Source: Myxococcales bacterium (lineage in GTDB: Bacteria; Myxococcota_A; Polyangia; Polyangiales; Polyangiaceae). From it: a stretch of 44,825 bases of DNA. The position numbers were made by a program, and so were the translations under genes. The DNA lies in assembly GCA_016191785.1 (NCBI GenBank), contig JACPVJ010000168.1, positions 1 to 44,825 on the forward strand, given 5' to 3'. The notes beneath the pieces were generated by a model. The model had not been told where the DNA came from, ran no database searches, and worked only from the letters and a program-made list of their open reading frames with translations. Below are positions 16,767 through 25,684 of the stretch, in pieces; position 1 is the stretch's first letter, and the number at the start of each line of letters is the position of its first letter.

Positions 16767-17687
16767 TCAGGGCTCGGGGCGCTCGACTATTTCCGCCGCG
16801 CTGTCGCCGACCACGAGGGCCTCGGCGCCGTCGAGCGCGGGCCCGTGCAGGCGCGCGAGCGCGACCACCGCCGACAGTCGCGGGCTCGAAGCCGCGCTGG
16901 TGACGCGCCCCACTTCGGCACCGTCTCGGACGAGTCGCACCGGCGTGCCCGCCGCCGGGACCTCGGCGCCCGCTACCCGGAGCGAGACCAACCGCCGCTT
17001 CACCTTGCCGCGCATGCCCTGCATGCAGACCACTTCTTGCCCCAGGTAGCAGCCCTTGGTCCACGACACTGCGCGCTGATCGAGCCCCGCCTCGTGAGGG
17101 TTGTCGTCGATGCCGTAGTCGACGCCGTGGGCGCCCACGCCCCGCTCGAGGCGTAAGCGCAGCCAGTCCGCCGCCCCGGCGATCGTGAGCTCGGGCGACG
17201 CCGCGCGCAGCGCTTCGAGGGCCTCGGCCTCACGGCGCTTGTCGATCACCAGCGCCGCGCCCCCCAGGCCGGTGAAGTCGAGGGCGCCCACCGCCCCGCC
17301 GGTGCGCGCGGCAGCGCTCGACGCAGCCACGACGGCCGCCGGACCGTGGAGCGACAGCCAGGTGTGCGCGTCCGTGACGTCGGCGAGCTCGGCGTCTTCC
17401 ATCACCAGCATGCGGTCGAGGGTGACCGCGAGGTCTCGATGGGTGCCCGGCGCTGCCGAGACGAAGAGCCGGCCCTCGCCCGCCACGAACCAGAGATCGG
17501 TCACGATCTTGCCGGTCTTGTTGAGCAAGAGGCCGAAGGCCCCGCCGCCGGGACGGAGATCGGCCAGGTTACAGGTCACGATGCCGTTGAGCCAGGTCGC
17601 ACGATCGGGACCGACGACCACAAGCGTGCCGCGCTCGGGCTCGGGAACCACCAATACGGCGGCGCGCGCAGCGGTGTCGGCGCTCAT
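16767..17687 (-). CDS. ygfZ: YgfZ/GcvT-family folate-binding protein for Fe-S maintenance
   Basis: A 306-residue protein of the YgfZ/IBA57 family, which supports the repair or synthesis of [4Fe-4S] proteins in a folate-dependent way. The diagnostic motif KGCYLGQEV, with its conserved Cys, is present near residue 230. The N-terminus has the GcvT-like strand DRATWLNGIVTCNLADL and GLLLNKTGKIVTDLWF. Length is normal for the family. ATG 17687 overlaps the stop of the upstream PDZ lipoprotein by 4 bases (ATGA), and the cysteine synthase follows in the same direction. Confidence 0.92.
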   Translation of the reverse strand: MSADTAARAAVLVVPEPERGTLVVVGPDRATWLNGIVTCNLADLRPGGGAFGLLLNKTGKIVTDLWFVAGEGRLFVSAAPGTHRDLAVTLDRMLVMEDAELADVTDAHTWLSLHGPAAVVAASSAAARTGGAVGALDFTGLGGAALVIDKRREAEALEALRAASPELTIAGAADWLRLRLERGVGAHGVDYGIDDNPHEAGLDQRAVSWTKGCYLGQEVVCMQGMRGKVKRRLVSLRVAGAEVPAAGTPVRLVRDGAEVGRVTSAASSPRLSAVVALARLHGPALDGAEALVVGDSAAEIVERPEP

Positions 17688-18490
17688 TCGAGCGGGATGT
17701 CGTCCTCGAGCGTCGGGTAGACCGGGCCGTCCTTCACGCTCAGGTCGACGACCGAGCCGTCTGCCTTCTTGACGCTGAGTGCGAGCCCCGCCGGCGAGTG
17801 GGCGTTGATCAAGCTCCGCGCCTCGGCATCTTCCATGGTCTTCACCTCTTTGCCCTGGATGCGCACGATCTGATCCCCCGTCCGAAGCCCGATTCGCGCC
17901 GCGGGGGACTCGAGCGTCACGCGAGTCAGGTAGATGCTCTGCGTTCGGAACTCGTAGCGCATACCGAGGCCGATGCGTGCGTGGGCCGGCTCGGTGACGA
18001 CCGACATCTTCGCGCCGCTCTCGCACTCGATGTCGATGGCGCCGGCGCGGGCCTCCGCGGCGAACGCCCGGATGACCTTCACGCAGATCGGGTGGTTGTT
18101 GATCGGGTTGCTGTCCCAGAGCTCGACGCGCACGGTGACGCCCTTCGGGACGCGGTAGTTCGCACGAGGCGCGTCGGGCCAGGTCGGAGTCAGCGTGTCG
18201 GGCTGGATGGGCGTGCGGAGCAGCTCTTTGTCGCCCGCGATCAACTTCACGAAGGGGTCGGGGGCTGCGCCGCCGACCGAGTCCCATTTTCGACCGTCGC
18301 GAGTCATCTCGGGAATGGTCGCGCCCTTCATGCGAATGAAGAACAGGTCGTCGGGGGCGGGCGGAGACAGGGCCTGACCCGCTGCGACCGGTCGAGTGGG
18401 CGTGGCCACCTCGGGGTAGACGGCAGTACACGCCAAGGCCAGCACCCCGAGAGGTGCGAGTGCGAGAGAGCACGGACGGCGGTGCGGCAT
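17684..18490 (-). CDS. lipoprotein with C2-like and PDZ domains
   Basis: A 268-residue predicted lipoprotein. The signal peptide APLGVLALACTA ends at a Cys near residue 22. Residues ~45-150 look like a C2-type beta sandwich: FIRMKGATIPEM, DPFVKLIAGDKEL, LTPTWPDAP and VRVELWDSNPIN follow the order seen in C2 domains. Residues ~175-260 form a PDZ domain, with LTRVTLESPAARIGLRTGDQIVRIQG and a mixed beta end. I chose ATG 18490 because it leads straight into the signal peptide. The gene is coupled by ATGA to ygfZ. A periplasmic scaffold or protease-adaptor role is a guess. Confidence 0.78.
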   Translation of the reverse strand: MPHRRPCSLALAPLGVLALACTAVYPEVATPTRPVAAGQALSPPAPDDLFFIRMKGATIPEMTRDGRKWDSVGGAAPDPFVKLIAGDKELLRTPIQPDTLTPTWPDAPRANYRVPKGVTVRVELWDSNPINNHPICVKVIRAFAAEARAGAIDIECESGAKMSVVTEPAHARIGLGMRYEFRTQSIYLTRVTLESPAARIGLRTGDQIVRIQGKEVKTMEDAEARSLINAHSPAGLALSVKKADGSVVDLSVKDGPVYPTLEDDIPLE

Positions 18491-18624
18491 CTTGGGCGCG
18501 TAGGCTACCACATCCGCGCTCAGCGAAAGCGTGGGAGCGCTCGCCGGACCGCGCGCAACGCGTGCGCTGAACCCCAAGGTTTCGGCCACTAGGCCGGCCC
18601 GACCACCCGCGCGCGAACGAAAGT

Positions 18625-18653
18625 GTGACAAGCTCGAGCAGACGCCCCATGCT
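18625..18653 (+). promoter_or_regulatory. possible sigma70 promoter of the amidotransferase-like gene
   Basis: GTGACA (18625-18630; five of six matches to TTGACA) is separated by 17 bases from CATGCT (18648-18653; three of six matches). Transcription would start near 18660, ten bases before the ATG. It lies in the 179-base divergent gap, the only place where a promoter for this gene could be. The -10 element is weak. Confidence 0.35.
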
Positions 18654-18669
18654 TGGAACGTAGAGCACC

Positions 18670-19500
18670 ATGGCAAGGATGTTCGGCTTCATCGGAAACC
18701 GCGCCGACCTGGGCGCTCGGGTCCTCGAGCTGCACACGAGCGTGCTCAATGTTCGCTCCGTCCCGGGGGAGGCCCTGGGCTGGGGCATCGGCTTCTATCA
18801 GGCCGGCGAGGTGCTCTTGCGACGCCGGCCGATCGACGACCGCCCGCTGATCGAGATCACGGAGGCCGCGAAAGGTCTGCGCACCGACGTGCTGGTGGGC
18901 CACGTGCGGCGCGCGACGGTCGGGGCACTGCGGACCGAGAACACCCACCCCTTCCGCTACCGCTCGTGGCTGTTCGCGCAGACCGGCACCATCCAGGGCT
19001 TCGATCGACTGCGCGGGCGCCTGCTCGAGTCGTTGCCCGAGTTCCTGCGCCGGAACGTGCGCGGTGAGACCGACAGCGAGCTCTTCTTCCACCTGTTTCT
19101 CTCGTTCTTGCACGACGCCGGCCAGCTGGGCGACGGCAACGTGGCGACCGAGCACGTGGTCGCGGCGCTCCGCTCGTGCATCACGCTGGTCGATCGACTG
19201 TCCGCCGAGGAAGGCCATGGGCACAACAGCGGCGACACCCTGGTCACCAACGGGGAGCAGATGGTCGCCCTCCACCGCAACGGGGGCATGGCCTATCGGG
19301 TCCTCCGGGGCCGCTACGACATCGAGGAGCTGCTCGGCGCCGAGAGCCGGATGCACCTGAAAATCCCGGCGATCGAGAGCACTCATTTCACCCTCGTCGC
19401 CTCGGAGCTCGATTCCACGCCGGTGGGCTGGACGGCGGTCGACAGCCCGAGCATCGTCACGCTCACGCGGACGGATGATCCCCTGGTCGAAGCCCTCTGA
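18670..19500 (+). CDS. class II glutamine amidotransferase-like protein lacking the catalytic Cys
   Basis: A 276-residue Ntn-fold protein of the YafJ/GATase-2 type. Recognisable parts are GWGIGFY, VGHVRRATVG, NTHPF and ETDSELFF, matching the Arg, His and Asp positions that bind glutamine in GlmS and relatives. The nucleophile, normally Cys2 (MCRxxGF), is Ala here (MARMFGF), and the HNG oxyanion motif reads QTG. A stop codon six bases upstream of the ATG (TAG 18661-18663) excludes a longer N-terminus carrying Cys. It therefore cannot be a normal glutaminase; it may sense a ligand or act as a structural protein. Its stop overlaps the next gene by 26 bases. Confidence 0.85.
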   Translation: MARMFGFIGNRADLGARVLELHTSVLNVRSVPGEALGWGIGFYQAGEVLLRRRPIDDRPLIEITEAAKGLRTDVLVGHVRRATVGALRTENTHPFRYRSWLFAQTGTIQGFDRLRGRLLESLPEFLRRNVRGETDSELFFHLFLSFLHDAGQLGDGNVATEHVVAALRSCITLVDRLSAEEGHGHNSGDTLVTNGEQMVALHRNGGMAYRVLRGRYDIEELLGAESRMHLKIPAIESTHFTLVASELDSTPVGWTAVDSPSIVTLTRTDDPLVEAL

Positions 19501-20128
19501 CCCCAGGCTCCCCTGGCTGCCGATTGCGCTGGTCGTGATCGGCTGCGGCTCGCAGCGCGGGTCGATGGAGACGACCACCGCCCTCGACGCCGCGCCGCGC
19601 CGCGCGCCGGGGGTCGCCGTCGATCCGGCACCGGAGCTTCCTGCGCCGACCCGCTCGGCCCACCCCGAGCAAGGCATCGTGGTTCTCCGGGCACCCCAAG
19701 ACCCCGAGGCCGCCCGGGAGGTCGTGCGGGGTTTCTTCCGCGCCGTGGGGCACGGCGCGATCGACGAGCTCAAGCCGCTGGTCGCCGAGGACGCGTGGCT
19801 CAGCGCCGGCGCGATGGCCGGGCGGCAGAAGGCCCTGCAATACTGGGAGACGCGGCTCTCGCGACTCGACTACGGCGCGCTGGCCGGCGCCGCGGTGTTC
19901 CGCGAGGGCGAGATCGAGACCTACCGTGCGGCCGACCTCGGGGCGCTGCGGCCGCCGCGGGCGCTGGGCGTGGCGGCGCAAGCCGACGACGTGGTGGTGC
20001 GCGTGCCGATCACCGCGCCAAAGTCCGGTAAGACGCGCCTGTTCGGCGACGAGATCGTGTTCGTGCTGCGGCCCCGAGGCAACCGCTACTCGATCGTCGA
20101 CATGGCCGAAGAGTTCACGCTGCCCTGA
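19475..20128 (+). CDS. lipoprotein with NTF2/SnoaL-like domain
   Basis: A 217-residue predicted lipoprotein: the N-terminal segment PWLPIALVVIGCGS has a hydrophobic core ending at a Cys near residue 24. A low-complexity Ala/Pro linker (residues 30-65) leads to a ~140-residue domain starting EAAREVVRGFFRAVGHGAIDELKPLV, the helical opening of the NTF2-like cone fold, followed by mixed beta strands that end in NRYSIVDMAEEF. The ATG overlaps the amidotransferase-like gene by 26 bases, so the two are probably cotranscribed. NTF2-like domains bind small molecules or have weak enzymatic activity; no catalytic residue is recognisable. Confidence 0.72.
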   Translation: MIPWSKPSDPRLPWLPIALVVIGCGSQRGSMETTTALDAAPRRAPGVAVDPAPELPAPTRSAHPEQGIVVLRAPQDPEAAREVVRGFFRAVGHGAIDELKPLVAEDAWLSAGAMAGRQKALQYWETRLSRLDYGALAGAAVFREGEIETYRAADLGALRPPRALGVAAQADDVVVRVPITAPKSGKTRLFGDEIVFVLRPRGNRYSIVDMAEEFTLP

Positions 20129-20129
20129 G

Positions 20130-21050
20130 TCAGTTGAGCCGGCCCAGCGCCCCCATCTTGGGCACGTCGAACACGCCCCGCTCCTTGGCTTGGGCGAGGG
20201 TCTGCAGCGCGGCGCGGTAGCCACGCAGCACCAGCGAACGGGCCGCGTAGCGGTTCAGATAGCCGAAGCGGCCGATGTCGGGGGCGACGTCGATGAACGT
20301 GCAGCGCGGGTGAGTGTGCGAGTACAGGTCGAGCCCGCGCCGCTCTTTCTCGGTGAGCATGATGTTCAACGCTTGGTTCAACACCGAGAGCGGTCCGCGT
20401 CGAGCCATGCTGCGCGGGTATCGCTCGCCCTCCGCGGGGCGGTAGATGTTCGAGACGATCACGATGTCCGCTCCCGCTTCGACGGCCACGTCCGCCGAGA
20501 GCGTCCGCGCGACCTCGCCGTCGAGATGATAGCGGCCGTTGATCTCGTAGGGGCGAAACAGCCCCGGCACGGCGCACGACGCAGCGACCGCTCGGCTGAT
20601 GGGTGTCTCGGCGTCGTAGCCCTTGCCGAAGAGCACGCGCTCGGCGCGATCGACGTCGACCGAGGTCACGATGATGCGGCTCTCGACCTTGCGGAAGTCG
20701 TTGACCGGCAAATGCCGTCGCAAGTAGCGCTCGAGCTTGTCGAGAGAGAACACCCCGCTGGTCAGGTATCCGGGATCGAACAGCTGCCGCAGCGAGGGCA
20801 GGCCGAAGAAGGTGTCCAGGTGGAAGCGCGGGCCGTCGTGCCGGCGCTTCCAGGGCAGCCGATAGCCGTCGAGCAAGACGTCGAGCGGGATCCCTTGCCC
20901 GTAGGTCGCCGAGACGATGGCCCCGGCGCTGGCGCCGACGAAGATGCTCGGGACGATGCCCAGCTCTTCGCAGGCCTTGAGCACACCCAGGTGTGCGATT
21001 CCGCGTGCGGCTCCCCCCGTCCCGACGAATGCCACGGTGGGCTTTTTCAT
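20130..21050 (-). CDS. patatin-like phospholipase (RssA/YjjU type)
   Basis: A 306-residue Ser-Asp hydrolase. The glycine-rich oxyanion loop GTGGAARG (residues 10-17), nucleophile GASAG with Ser41, and Asp177 in HLDGEVARTL form the patatin catalytic dyad; DGE replaces the usual DGG/A after the Asp but keeps the essential residue. No signal peptide is seen, so the protein is probably cytoplasmic or peripheral to the membrane, where it would release fatty acids from phospholipids. The gene is convergent with the NTF2-like lipoprotein, with one base between the stop codons. Start ATG 21050 leads directly into the first strand. Confidence 0.9.
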   Translation of the reverse strand: MKKPTVAFVGTGGAARGIAHLGVLKACEELGIVPSIFVGASAGAIVSATYGQGIPLDVLLDGYRLPWKRRHDGPRFHLDTFFGLPSLRQLFDPGYLTSGVFSLDKLERYLRRHLPVNDFRKVESRIIVTSVDVDRAERVLFGKGYDAETPISRAVAASCAVPGLFRPYEINGRYHLDGEVARTLSADVAVEAGADIVIVSNIYRPAEGERYPRSMARRGPLSVLNQALNIMLTEKERRGLDLYSHTHPRCTFIDVAPDIGRFGYLNRYAARSLVLRGYRAALQTLAQAKERGVFDVPKMGALGRLN

Positions 21051-21155
21051 GTGAGCTCTCTCGGACTGCGAGGCGGCTTTGGGCCTGCACCCATAATCTG
21101 ATGGACGACGGCCCCTCGCACCAACTTCCGGACTAACGCACCGTGTCAGGCCGGC

Positions 21156-21656
21156 TCACATGCCCGAGACGATGCGGAAGCCCTCTCCCGACGGGACCAG
21201 CTCGAGGCGGTTGTCGGCGACGACGTGGCGCCAGACGTCCCCGGCGTCCGTGGGGATCTTGTAGCTGGCGCTGTAGGTGTAGTCGACGGTGACCGCAGCG
21301 TTCCGGCCCTTGGCGATTCGCCGATAGCGGATCTCGTACCGGATCCCCTTGGTCTTGGCGAAGCGGTCCTCGAGGTAGCTGCGCAGGCCCGCGTAGTCGA
21401 GGTCGTCGGCGGCATCGGTGTTGCCGCCGTCCTCGTAATAGGTGGGATCGGCGAGCTGCAGCAGCCGCCCGACCTTCCGCTGTTCGACCGCCCGCCGGTA
21501 CTCCTCGCAGAAGTCGACGACCTTGCGGTTGTCGGTGGTGTCTTCGACGTCGGTGTTCGGAATGGTGTGACCGGCGCACCCCGCGAGGGTCAGGGGCAAG
21601 AGCACGCCGAGCCAGCTGAGTGAGGCAAACGAGGACATGTCAGGGGCTTTTCGCAT
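21156..21656 (-). CDS. lipoprotein of unknown function
   Basis: A 166-residue lipoprotein with a strong lipobox (LTLAGCAG, Cys27). I chose ATG 21656 because it puts Arg and Lys (MRKAPDM) before the hydrophobic core; ATG 21638 would leave no positive charge. After the Cys come a polar linker and a domain starting VVDFCEEYRRAVEQRKVGRLLQLADPTYYED, then beta strands (IRYEIRYRRIAKGRNAAVTVDYTYSASY) that recall an NTF2-like cone fold. It shares that theme with the lipoprotein at 19475-20128, although they are not obvious paralogues. It lies 105 bases upstream of the patatin gene on the same strand. Confidence 0.72.
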   Translation of the reverse strand: MRKAPDMSSFASLSWLGVLLPLTLAGCAGHTIPNTDVEDTTDNRKVVDFCEEYRRAVEQRKVGRLLQLADPTYYEDGGNTDAADDLDYAGLRSYLEDRFAKTKGIRYEIRYRRIAKGRNAAVTVDYTYSASYKIPTDAGDVWRHVVADNRLELVPSGEGFRIVSGM

Positions 21657-21737
21657 AACGCGCGGAGGCCGCGCGCGCATTCCGGCCTGCCACACTGCCA
21701 AACGCCACCTCGGCCGGCAAGACCTTCCGAGAAACCT

Positions 21738-23585
21738 TCAAATCGTCTGGCGCACGGCAGCGAGGAGCGATGGCCAGCCCGGAGCCTCCGCGCCGAGCGC
21801 GCCCGCGCCGGCCAGAGCCGCGGACAGATCCGCGACGAGCCGGGCGCGGTACAGCGGAGCCCCCGGCCCGGCCAGAGAGAGCACGACCGCCACCGCCCCC
21901 TGGGCAGGGAGCGGCCACTCCGCGGCGGTCCAGACCGCCCGCACGGTGTCGCCCACGTGCTCGGCGGCGATCACGATGGCCGCGTCCACGCGACCCGAGG
22001 CGATCCAGTCGTACGCGACGACCGCGGCCTCGAGGGCTGCCGCGGGGCTCGCTCCCACGCTGAACGAGGGACCCCGCGAGCCCAGGGCGATCGTGCACTC
22101 GCCGGCGCACAGGTTCGGCGAGGTCGCGGGGAAGCGCCGGGGCTCGGGACCGCGCCGCTTTCTCCGTCGCTCGAAGTCGGCGTCGATCTCCAGCGTGGCC
22201 GCTGCACTCCCGACGACCACGAGGGTGCGCTCGTTCCAGGCGGCGTGCGCTCGCGCTGCGACCGCGGCGGTCACTGCCATTGCCGACAGCGCGTCCATTC
22301 GGCCGAGCTTCACCGGATCGGTGAGCACGCGGCCCGCCAGGTCGGCGCCCGTGGCCTGCAGCACCGGCTCGCCGCAAAACGCCAGCCTCACCTCACGCGA
22401 CGCGACGGGGGCTGCGGGAGCCGCGTCGGCTCCCAGGACCAGCGCCGCGTTCGCTCCGCCGAACGCGCTCGACAGCTTCAGACACGCGCCCGCGGCCGAG
22501 GGCTCGCTCACCTCCAGCAGGCGCGCCCGCAAGAACGGCTCGACCTCACCGTCGCCCGCCGTGGCCGGAGCCAAGCCCTGCTTCAGCGCCGAGAGCGCGC
22601 CCAGCGTCTCGAGCGCGCCGCCGGCACCGAGCGCGTGACCCAGGCTGCCCTTGAAAGCGTGCACGACCAGCCGCCCGGCAGTCTCGCCGAACACCGCGTC
22701 GATGGCCCGTGCTTCGGCCGCGTCGTTGTAGCTGGTGCCCGTGCCGTGTGCGCTCACCAGACCGATCTCCGATGCGGCGGTCTTCGCGTCGTCGAGCGCG
22801 AGCCGCGCAGCGCTCGCCAGGCCGCTCCCGGTTCGGTCCGGCGCCGTGACGTGGTGGGCGTCACTGCTGGCACCGAACCCGAGGACGGCTCCGTGGGTCG
22901 CGCGAGGGTCCCGAACGAGGGCCAGGAGCGCGGCCCCCTCGCCCAGCGCGAGCCCCGCGCGCGCCGCGCGAAAAGGCGCCGGCGCGGCCGAGGTCGCGCC
23001 CAGGCACTCGAAGCCCGAAGCGATGAACGGCGAGATGGCGTCGTATCCGCCGGCGATGACCAAGTCCGCGGCGCCGGTGCCGAGCCAGATCAACGCCTGT
23101 CCGATGGCGAAGGTCGACGACGCGCAGGCCGCCAGGAGCTGCGTGGTCACCTCGGGGTGAGCGCCGAGCCGCGACACGAGCGCCCCGACCGGCCCGAAGT
23201 AAGGACAGCGCCGGGCCAGCTCGCGATCGAGGGGCTGCCCCGCGTCGAGGCGCGCGATGGCCTGCTCGAAGCTGGGCATGCCGCCGCCCGAGGTCCCCAG
23301 CGCAACGCCAATGCGGCGGCTCCGGAAGTCCGGCATGGCCAGCTCGAGCCGTTCGAGCAAGTCGGCCGCGGCGAGGGCGAGGAGCGCCGCCGCACGGTCC
23401 GCCCCCGGCGCGAGCGCGACGCCCCGCACCCGGGCGGCGAACGGCTTCACGAGCCCCGCCGCCGCCAGGTCGGAGTCGTGGCACACGGCGCAGGTGGGGG
23501 GCGCGCCCACCCGACCCGGAGACGTCGCGGCTTCGCCCCGCCCGAGCGCCGAGACGGCGCCGAACGCCACGACCGACGCGGTCAT
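21738..23585 (-). CDS. ketosynthase fused to an inactive ketosynthase-like half (KS-CLF-like)
   Basis: A 615-residue protein. Residues ~1-385 form a FabF-type beta-ketoacyl-ACP synthase with catalytic Cys154 (ACASSTFAIG), His280 (SAHGTGT), and Lys312/His317 (FKGSLGHALG). Residues ~395-615 repeat the first part of a KS fold (LSAMAVTAAVAARAH, VVVGSAAATLEI, GPSFSVGASPAAALEAAV, VDAAIVIAAEH), but at the nucleophile Gly stands in place of Cys and no His/Lys motif follows. The layout resembles a KS joined to a truncated chain-length-factor partner. ATG 23585 overlaps the stop of the upstream fusion gene by 4 bases. It probably elongates an acyl chain on the ACP encoded upstream; the product is unknown. 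Confidence 0.85.
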   Translation of the reverse strand: MTASVVAFGAVSALGRGEAATSPGRVGAPPTCAVCHDSDLAAAGLVKPFAARVRGVALAPGADRAAALLALAAADLLERLELAMPDFRSRRIGVALGTSGGGMPSFEQAIARLDAGQPLDRELARRCPYFGPVGALVSRLGAHPEVTTQLLAACASSTFAIGQALIWLGTGAADLVIAGGYDAISPFIASGFECLGATSAAPAPFRAARAGLALGEGAALLALVRDPRATHGAVLGFGASSDAHHVTAPDRTGSGLASAARLALDDAKTAASEIGLVSAHGTGTSYNDAAEARAIDAVFGETAGRLVVHAFKGSLGHALGAGGALETLGALSALKQGLAPATAGDGEVEPFLRARLLEVSEPSAAGACLKLSSAFGGANAALVLGADAAPAAPVASREVRLAFCGEPVLQATGADLAGRVLTDPVKLGRMDALSAMAVTAAVAARAHAAWNERTLVVVGSAAATLEIDADFERRRKRRGPEPRRFPATSPNLCAGECTIALGSRGPSFSVGASPAAALEAAVVAYDWIASGRVDAAIVIAAEHVGDTVRAVWTAAEWPLPAQGAVAVVLSLAGPGAPLYRARLVADLSAALAGAGALGAEAPGWPSLLAAVRQTI

Positions 23586-25681
23586 GGCCCGGTGGCTCGC
23601 CGCTCGAAGACGAACGCGAAGGCGTGGGGCCCCCTCGGCGACACGACCAGGGTCTGGTCCGCGGCGTCGGACGAGAGCGCCTCGACCGCGCGCACCAGGG
23701 CGAACCCGCCCCAAGCTTCACGCGGAACGCCGACGAAGGAGGGCTGCTCGAGCGGAACGTCCCGCCAGCTCGATGCCCGTACGAACGCCTCGGCTCCGCC
23801 GAATCCGAACGCCCGCGCGCGGCCCTCGGGCACCGGCAGCTCGTCGGGACGCGCGCAGTCGGACCAGAACACGACCGAGGGGTCCGAGCGGCTGCCCGTG
23901 CGCGAGAGCAGCACGAACGCCGCCCCCTCTCCCCGCGGCTCGCTGGCCGCGTCGCTGGGCCGATGGAGCGGCGACAAGAGCCGCTCTGAAACGGCGTCGT
24001 GAGGCTCGGCCGAGCCGGCCAATAGGGCATCGACTCGGTCGTCCTCGAGCAGCGCCAGCGCAATGCACAGCGCGGCCTCTGCAGAGGTCGCGAGGTCGGC
24101 GGTCGCCAGCACCGGCCCGGTGAGCCCGAGGTAGATCGAGGCATTCCCCGCCGGCGCCGAGGGCAACAGATGGGGGAAATCGGCGGGGCTCGCGAAGCGG
24201 GGACCGCGCTCGAAGAACCGCCGCAAGAACGCCACGGTTCGGTCGACGTTGCCGAATGCCGAGCCGGCGACCAAGCCGACCTCGCCGGGCGAGCCGCCGG
24301 CGCGCTCGAGGACCGCGGACGCGCACAGCGTGACCAACGCGGACGCGCGATCGAAGCGACGGGAGCGCGGGGCGTCGAGGCGATCGACCAAGGGCTCGGA
24401 CGGCGGGGTCGCCAGGGCCAGGGCGGCGCGCACCCGAGACGGCCCGGTCGTCGGTTTGGCCGGGACACCCTCACGGGCGCGCTCGGAGAACGCCAGCACT
24501 GTGCCGGCGCCGCCGAACCCGAACGAGAGCGACAGCGCGGCGCGGATCGGCAGGGGCATTGCGCGACCGACCACGTGACGCAGCCCGAGCTCGAGGTCGG
24601 GGGTCTCGAGGCCGACCGTAGGCGGGACCTTCCCCTGTTCGACTGCCAGCACGGTGAGGGCCGCTTCGATTGCGCCGGATGCGCCGAGGGTGTGCCCGAT
24701 CTGCCCCTTGCAGGACGAGACGAACACGCGCGCAAGCTCGGGCCCGAGCGCCACCGCCAGCGCGCGGGCCTCGGCCGCGTCGTTCTGGAGCGTGGCGGTC
24801 CCGTGGGCGTTGACCCACGTGAGCTCGCGCGGGTCGAGCCGAGCGCGGGCCATCGCACGGGTGATCAGGCGCGCCCCACACGCGCCCGAGGGCTCGGGGT
24901 GCGTGATGTGGTGGGCCTCGGCACCCAGCGACCAACCGTCGAGCCAGGAGAGCACCCGCGCCCCGCGAGCCGCCGCGACCGCGGCGGACTCGAGCAGCAA
25001 GAACGCGGCCCCTTCGCCCAGCGTGAGACCCCTCCGGGCCGCATCGAACGGCCGGCACGGCTCCGGCGACATCACCCCGAGCGCGTCGAAGCCGGCAAAG
25101 GTCAGGCGACAGAGCGCATCGGCCCCACCGACCAGCGCCCGCGAGGCGCGACCGTTCTCGACCCAGCTCGCACCGAGCCCGATGGCGTTGGCACCGCTGG
25201 AGCACGCGCTGCACGCCGTCGCGTGCGGGCCCTCTGCGCCGAGCGCGGTTCGCACGCGATCGAGGGGCGTCGACAGGGGATAGGACAACAGCCGCTCGGC
25301 GGCGAGCTCGGGTGAGAGCTGCGTCTGCCCGGCCAAGAGGCCCTCGGCTTCGAGCATTCCCGCCGTGGTGCCGCCGACCGCCACGGCCAGATCGGGGTCG
25401 GGACGGTCGATGCCGGCGTGTGCCAGCGCCTCACGGGCAGCCGCCAGCGCCATCCGATCGGTCCGCGACCAGCCGTCGGTCGAGGCCTCTGGCGCCAGCG
25501 CCGCGTCGGACTTCACCTCTGCGGCCAGCTGGCAGCGCTGGGCCGAGACGTCGAACAAGGTCACCGGCCCGAAGCCGTGCTCGCCCGCGCAGAGGCGCGC
25601 GAACGTCTCGGGCGCCGTGCCTCCCAGCGCCGAGACGATGCCCACTCCCGTGACCGCCACCCGCTGCCGGCTGCTCGTCAT
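23582..25681 (-). CDS. ketosynthase fused to an inactive ketosynthase-like half (KS-CLF-like)
   Basis: A 699-residue paralogue of the downstream fusion protein. Residues ~6-400 are a complete KS: GVGIVSALG opening, Cys160 in ACSSGANAIG, His293 (NAHGTAT), Lys325/His330 (CKGQIGHTLG) and the GFGG gate. Residues ~435-690 repeat the KS pattern (SALVTLCASAVLERAG, VGLVAGSAFGNVDRTV, GPVLATADLATSAEAAL, GEGAAFVLLS), but DL stands where the nucleophile would be, so this half is inactive. ATG 25681 lies three bases after the ACP stop. The similarity to KS/CLF pairs of aryl-polyene and type II polyketide systems is by architecture only. Confidence 0.85.
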   Translation of the reverse strand: MTSSRQRVAVTGVGIVSALGGTAPETFARLCAGEHGFGPVTLFDVSAQRCQLAAEVKSDAALAPEASTDGWSRTDRMALAAAREALAHAGIDRPDPDLAVAVGGTTAGMLEAEGLLAGQTQLSPELAAERLLSYPLSTPLDRVRTALGAEGPHATACSACSSGANAIGLGASWVENGRASRALVGGADALCRLTFAGFDALGVMSPEPCRPFDAARRGLTLGEGAAFLLLESAAVAAARGARVLSWLDGWSLGAEAHHITHPEPSGACGARLITRAMARARLDPRELTWVNAHGTATLQNDAAEARALAVALGPELARVFVSSCKGQIGHTLGASGAIEAALTVLAVEQGKVPPTVGLETPDLELGLRHVVGRAMPLPIRAALSLSFGFGGAGTVLAFSERAREGVPAKPTTGPSRVRAALALATPPSEPLVDRLDAPRSRRFDRASALVTLCASAVLERAGGSPGEVGLVAGSAFGNVDRTVAFLRRFFERGPRFASPADFPHLLPSAPAGNASIYLGLTGPVLATADLATSAEAALCIALALLEDDRVDALLAGSAEPHDAVSERLLSPLHRPSDAASEPRGEGAAFVLLSRTGSRSDPSVVFWSDCARPDELPVPEGRARAFGFGGAEAFVRASSWRDVPLEQPSFVGVPREAWGGFALVRAVEALSSDAADQTLVVSPRGPHAFAFVFERRATGP

Positions 25682-25684
25682 GGC

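Noticed and set aside
23478..23492. CxxCH heme-c-like motif (TCAVCH) near the N-terminus of the second KS fusion protein
   Set aside because: The protein is a cytoplasmic ketosynthase without a signal peptide, and no other cytochrome feature is present; a chance match is likely.
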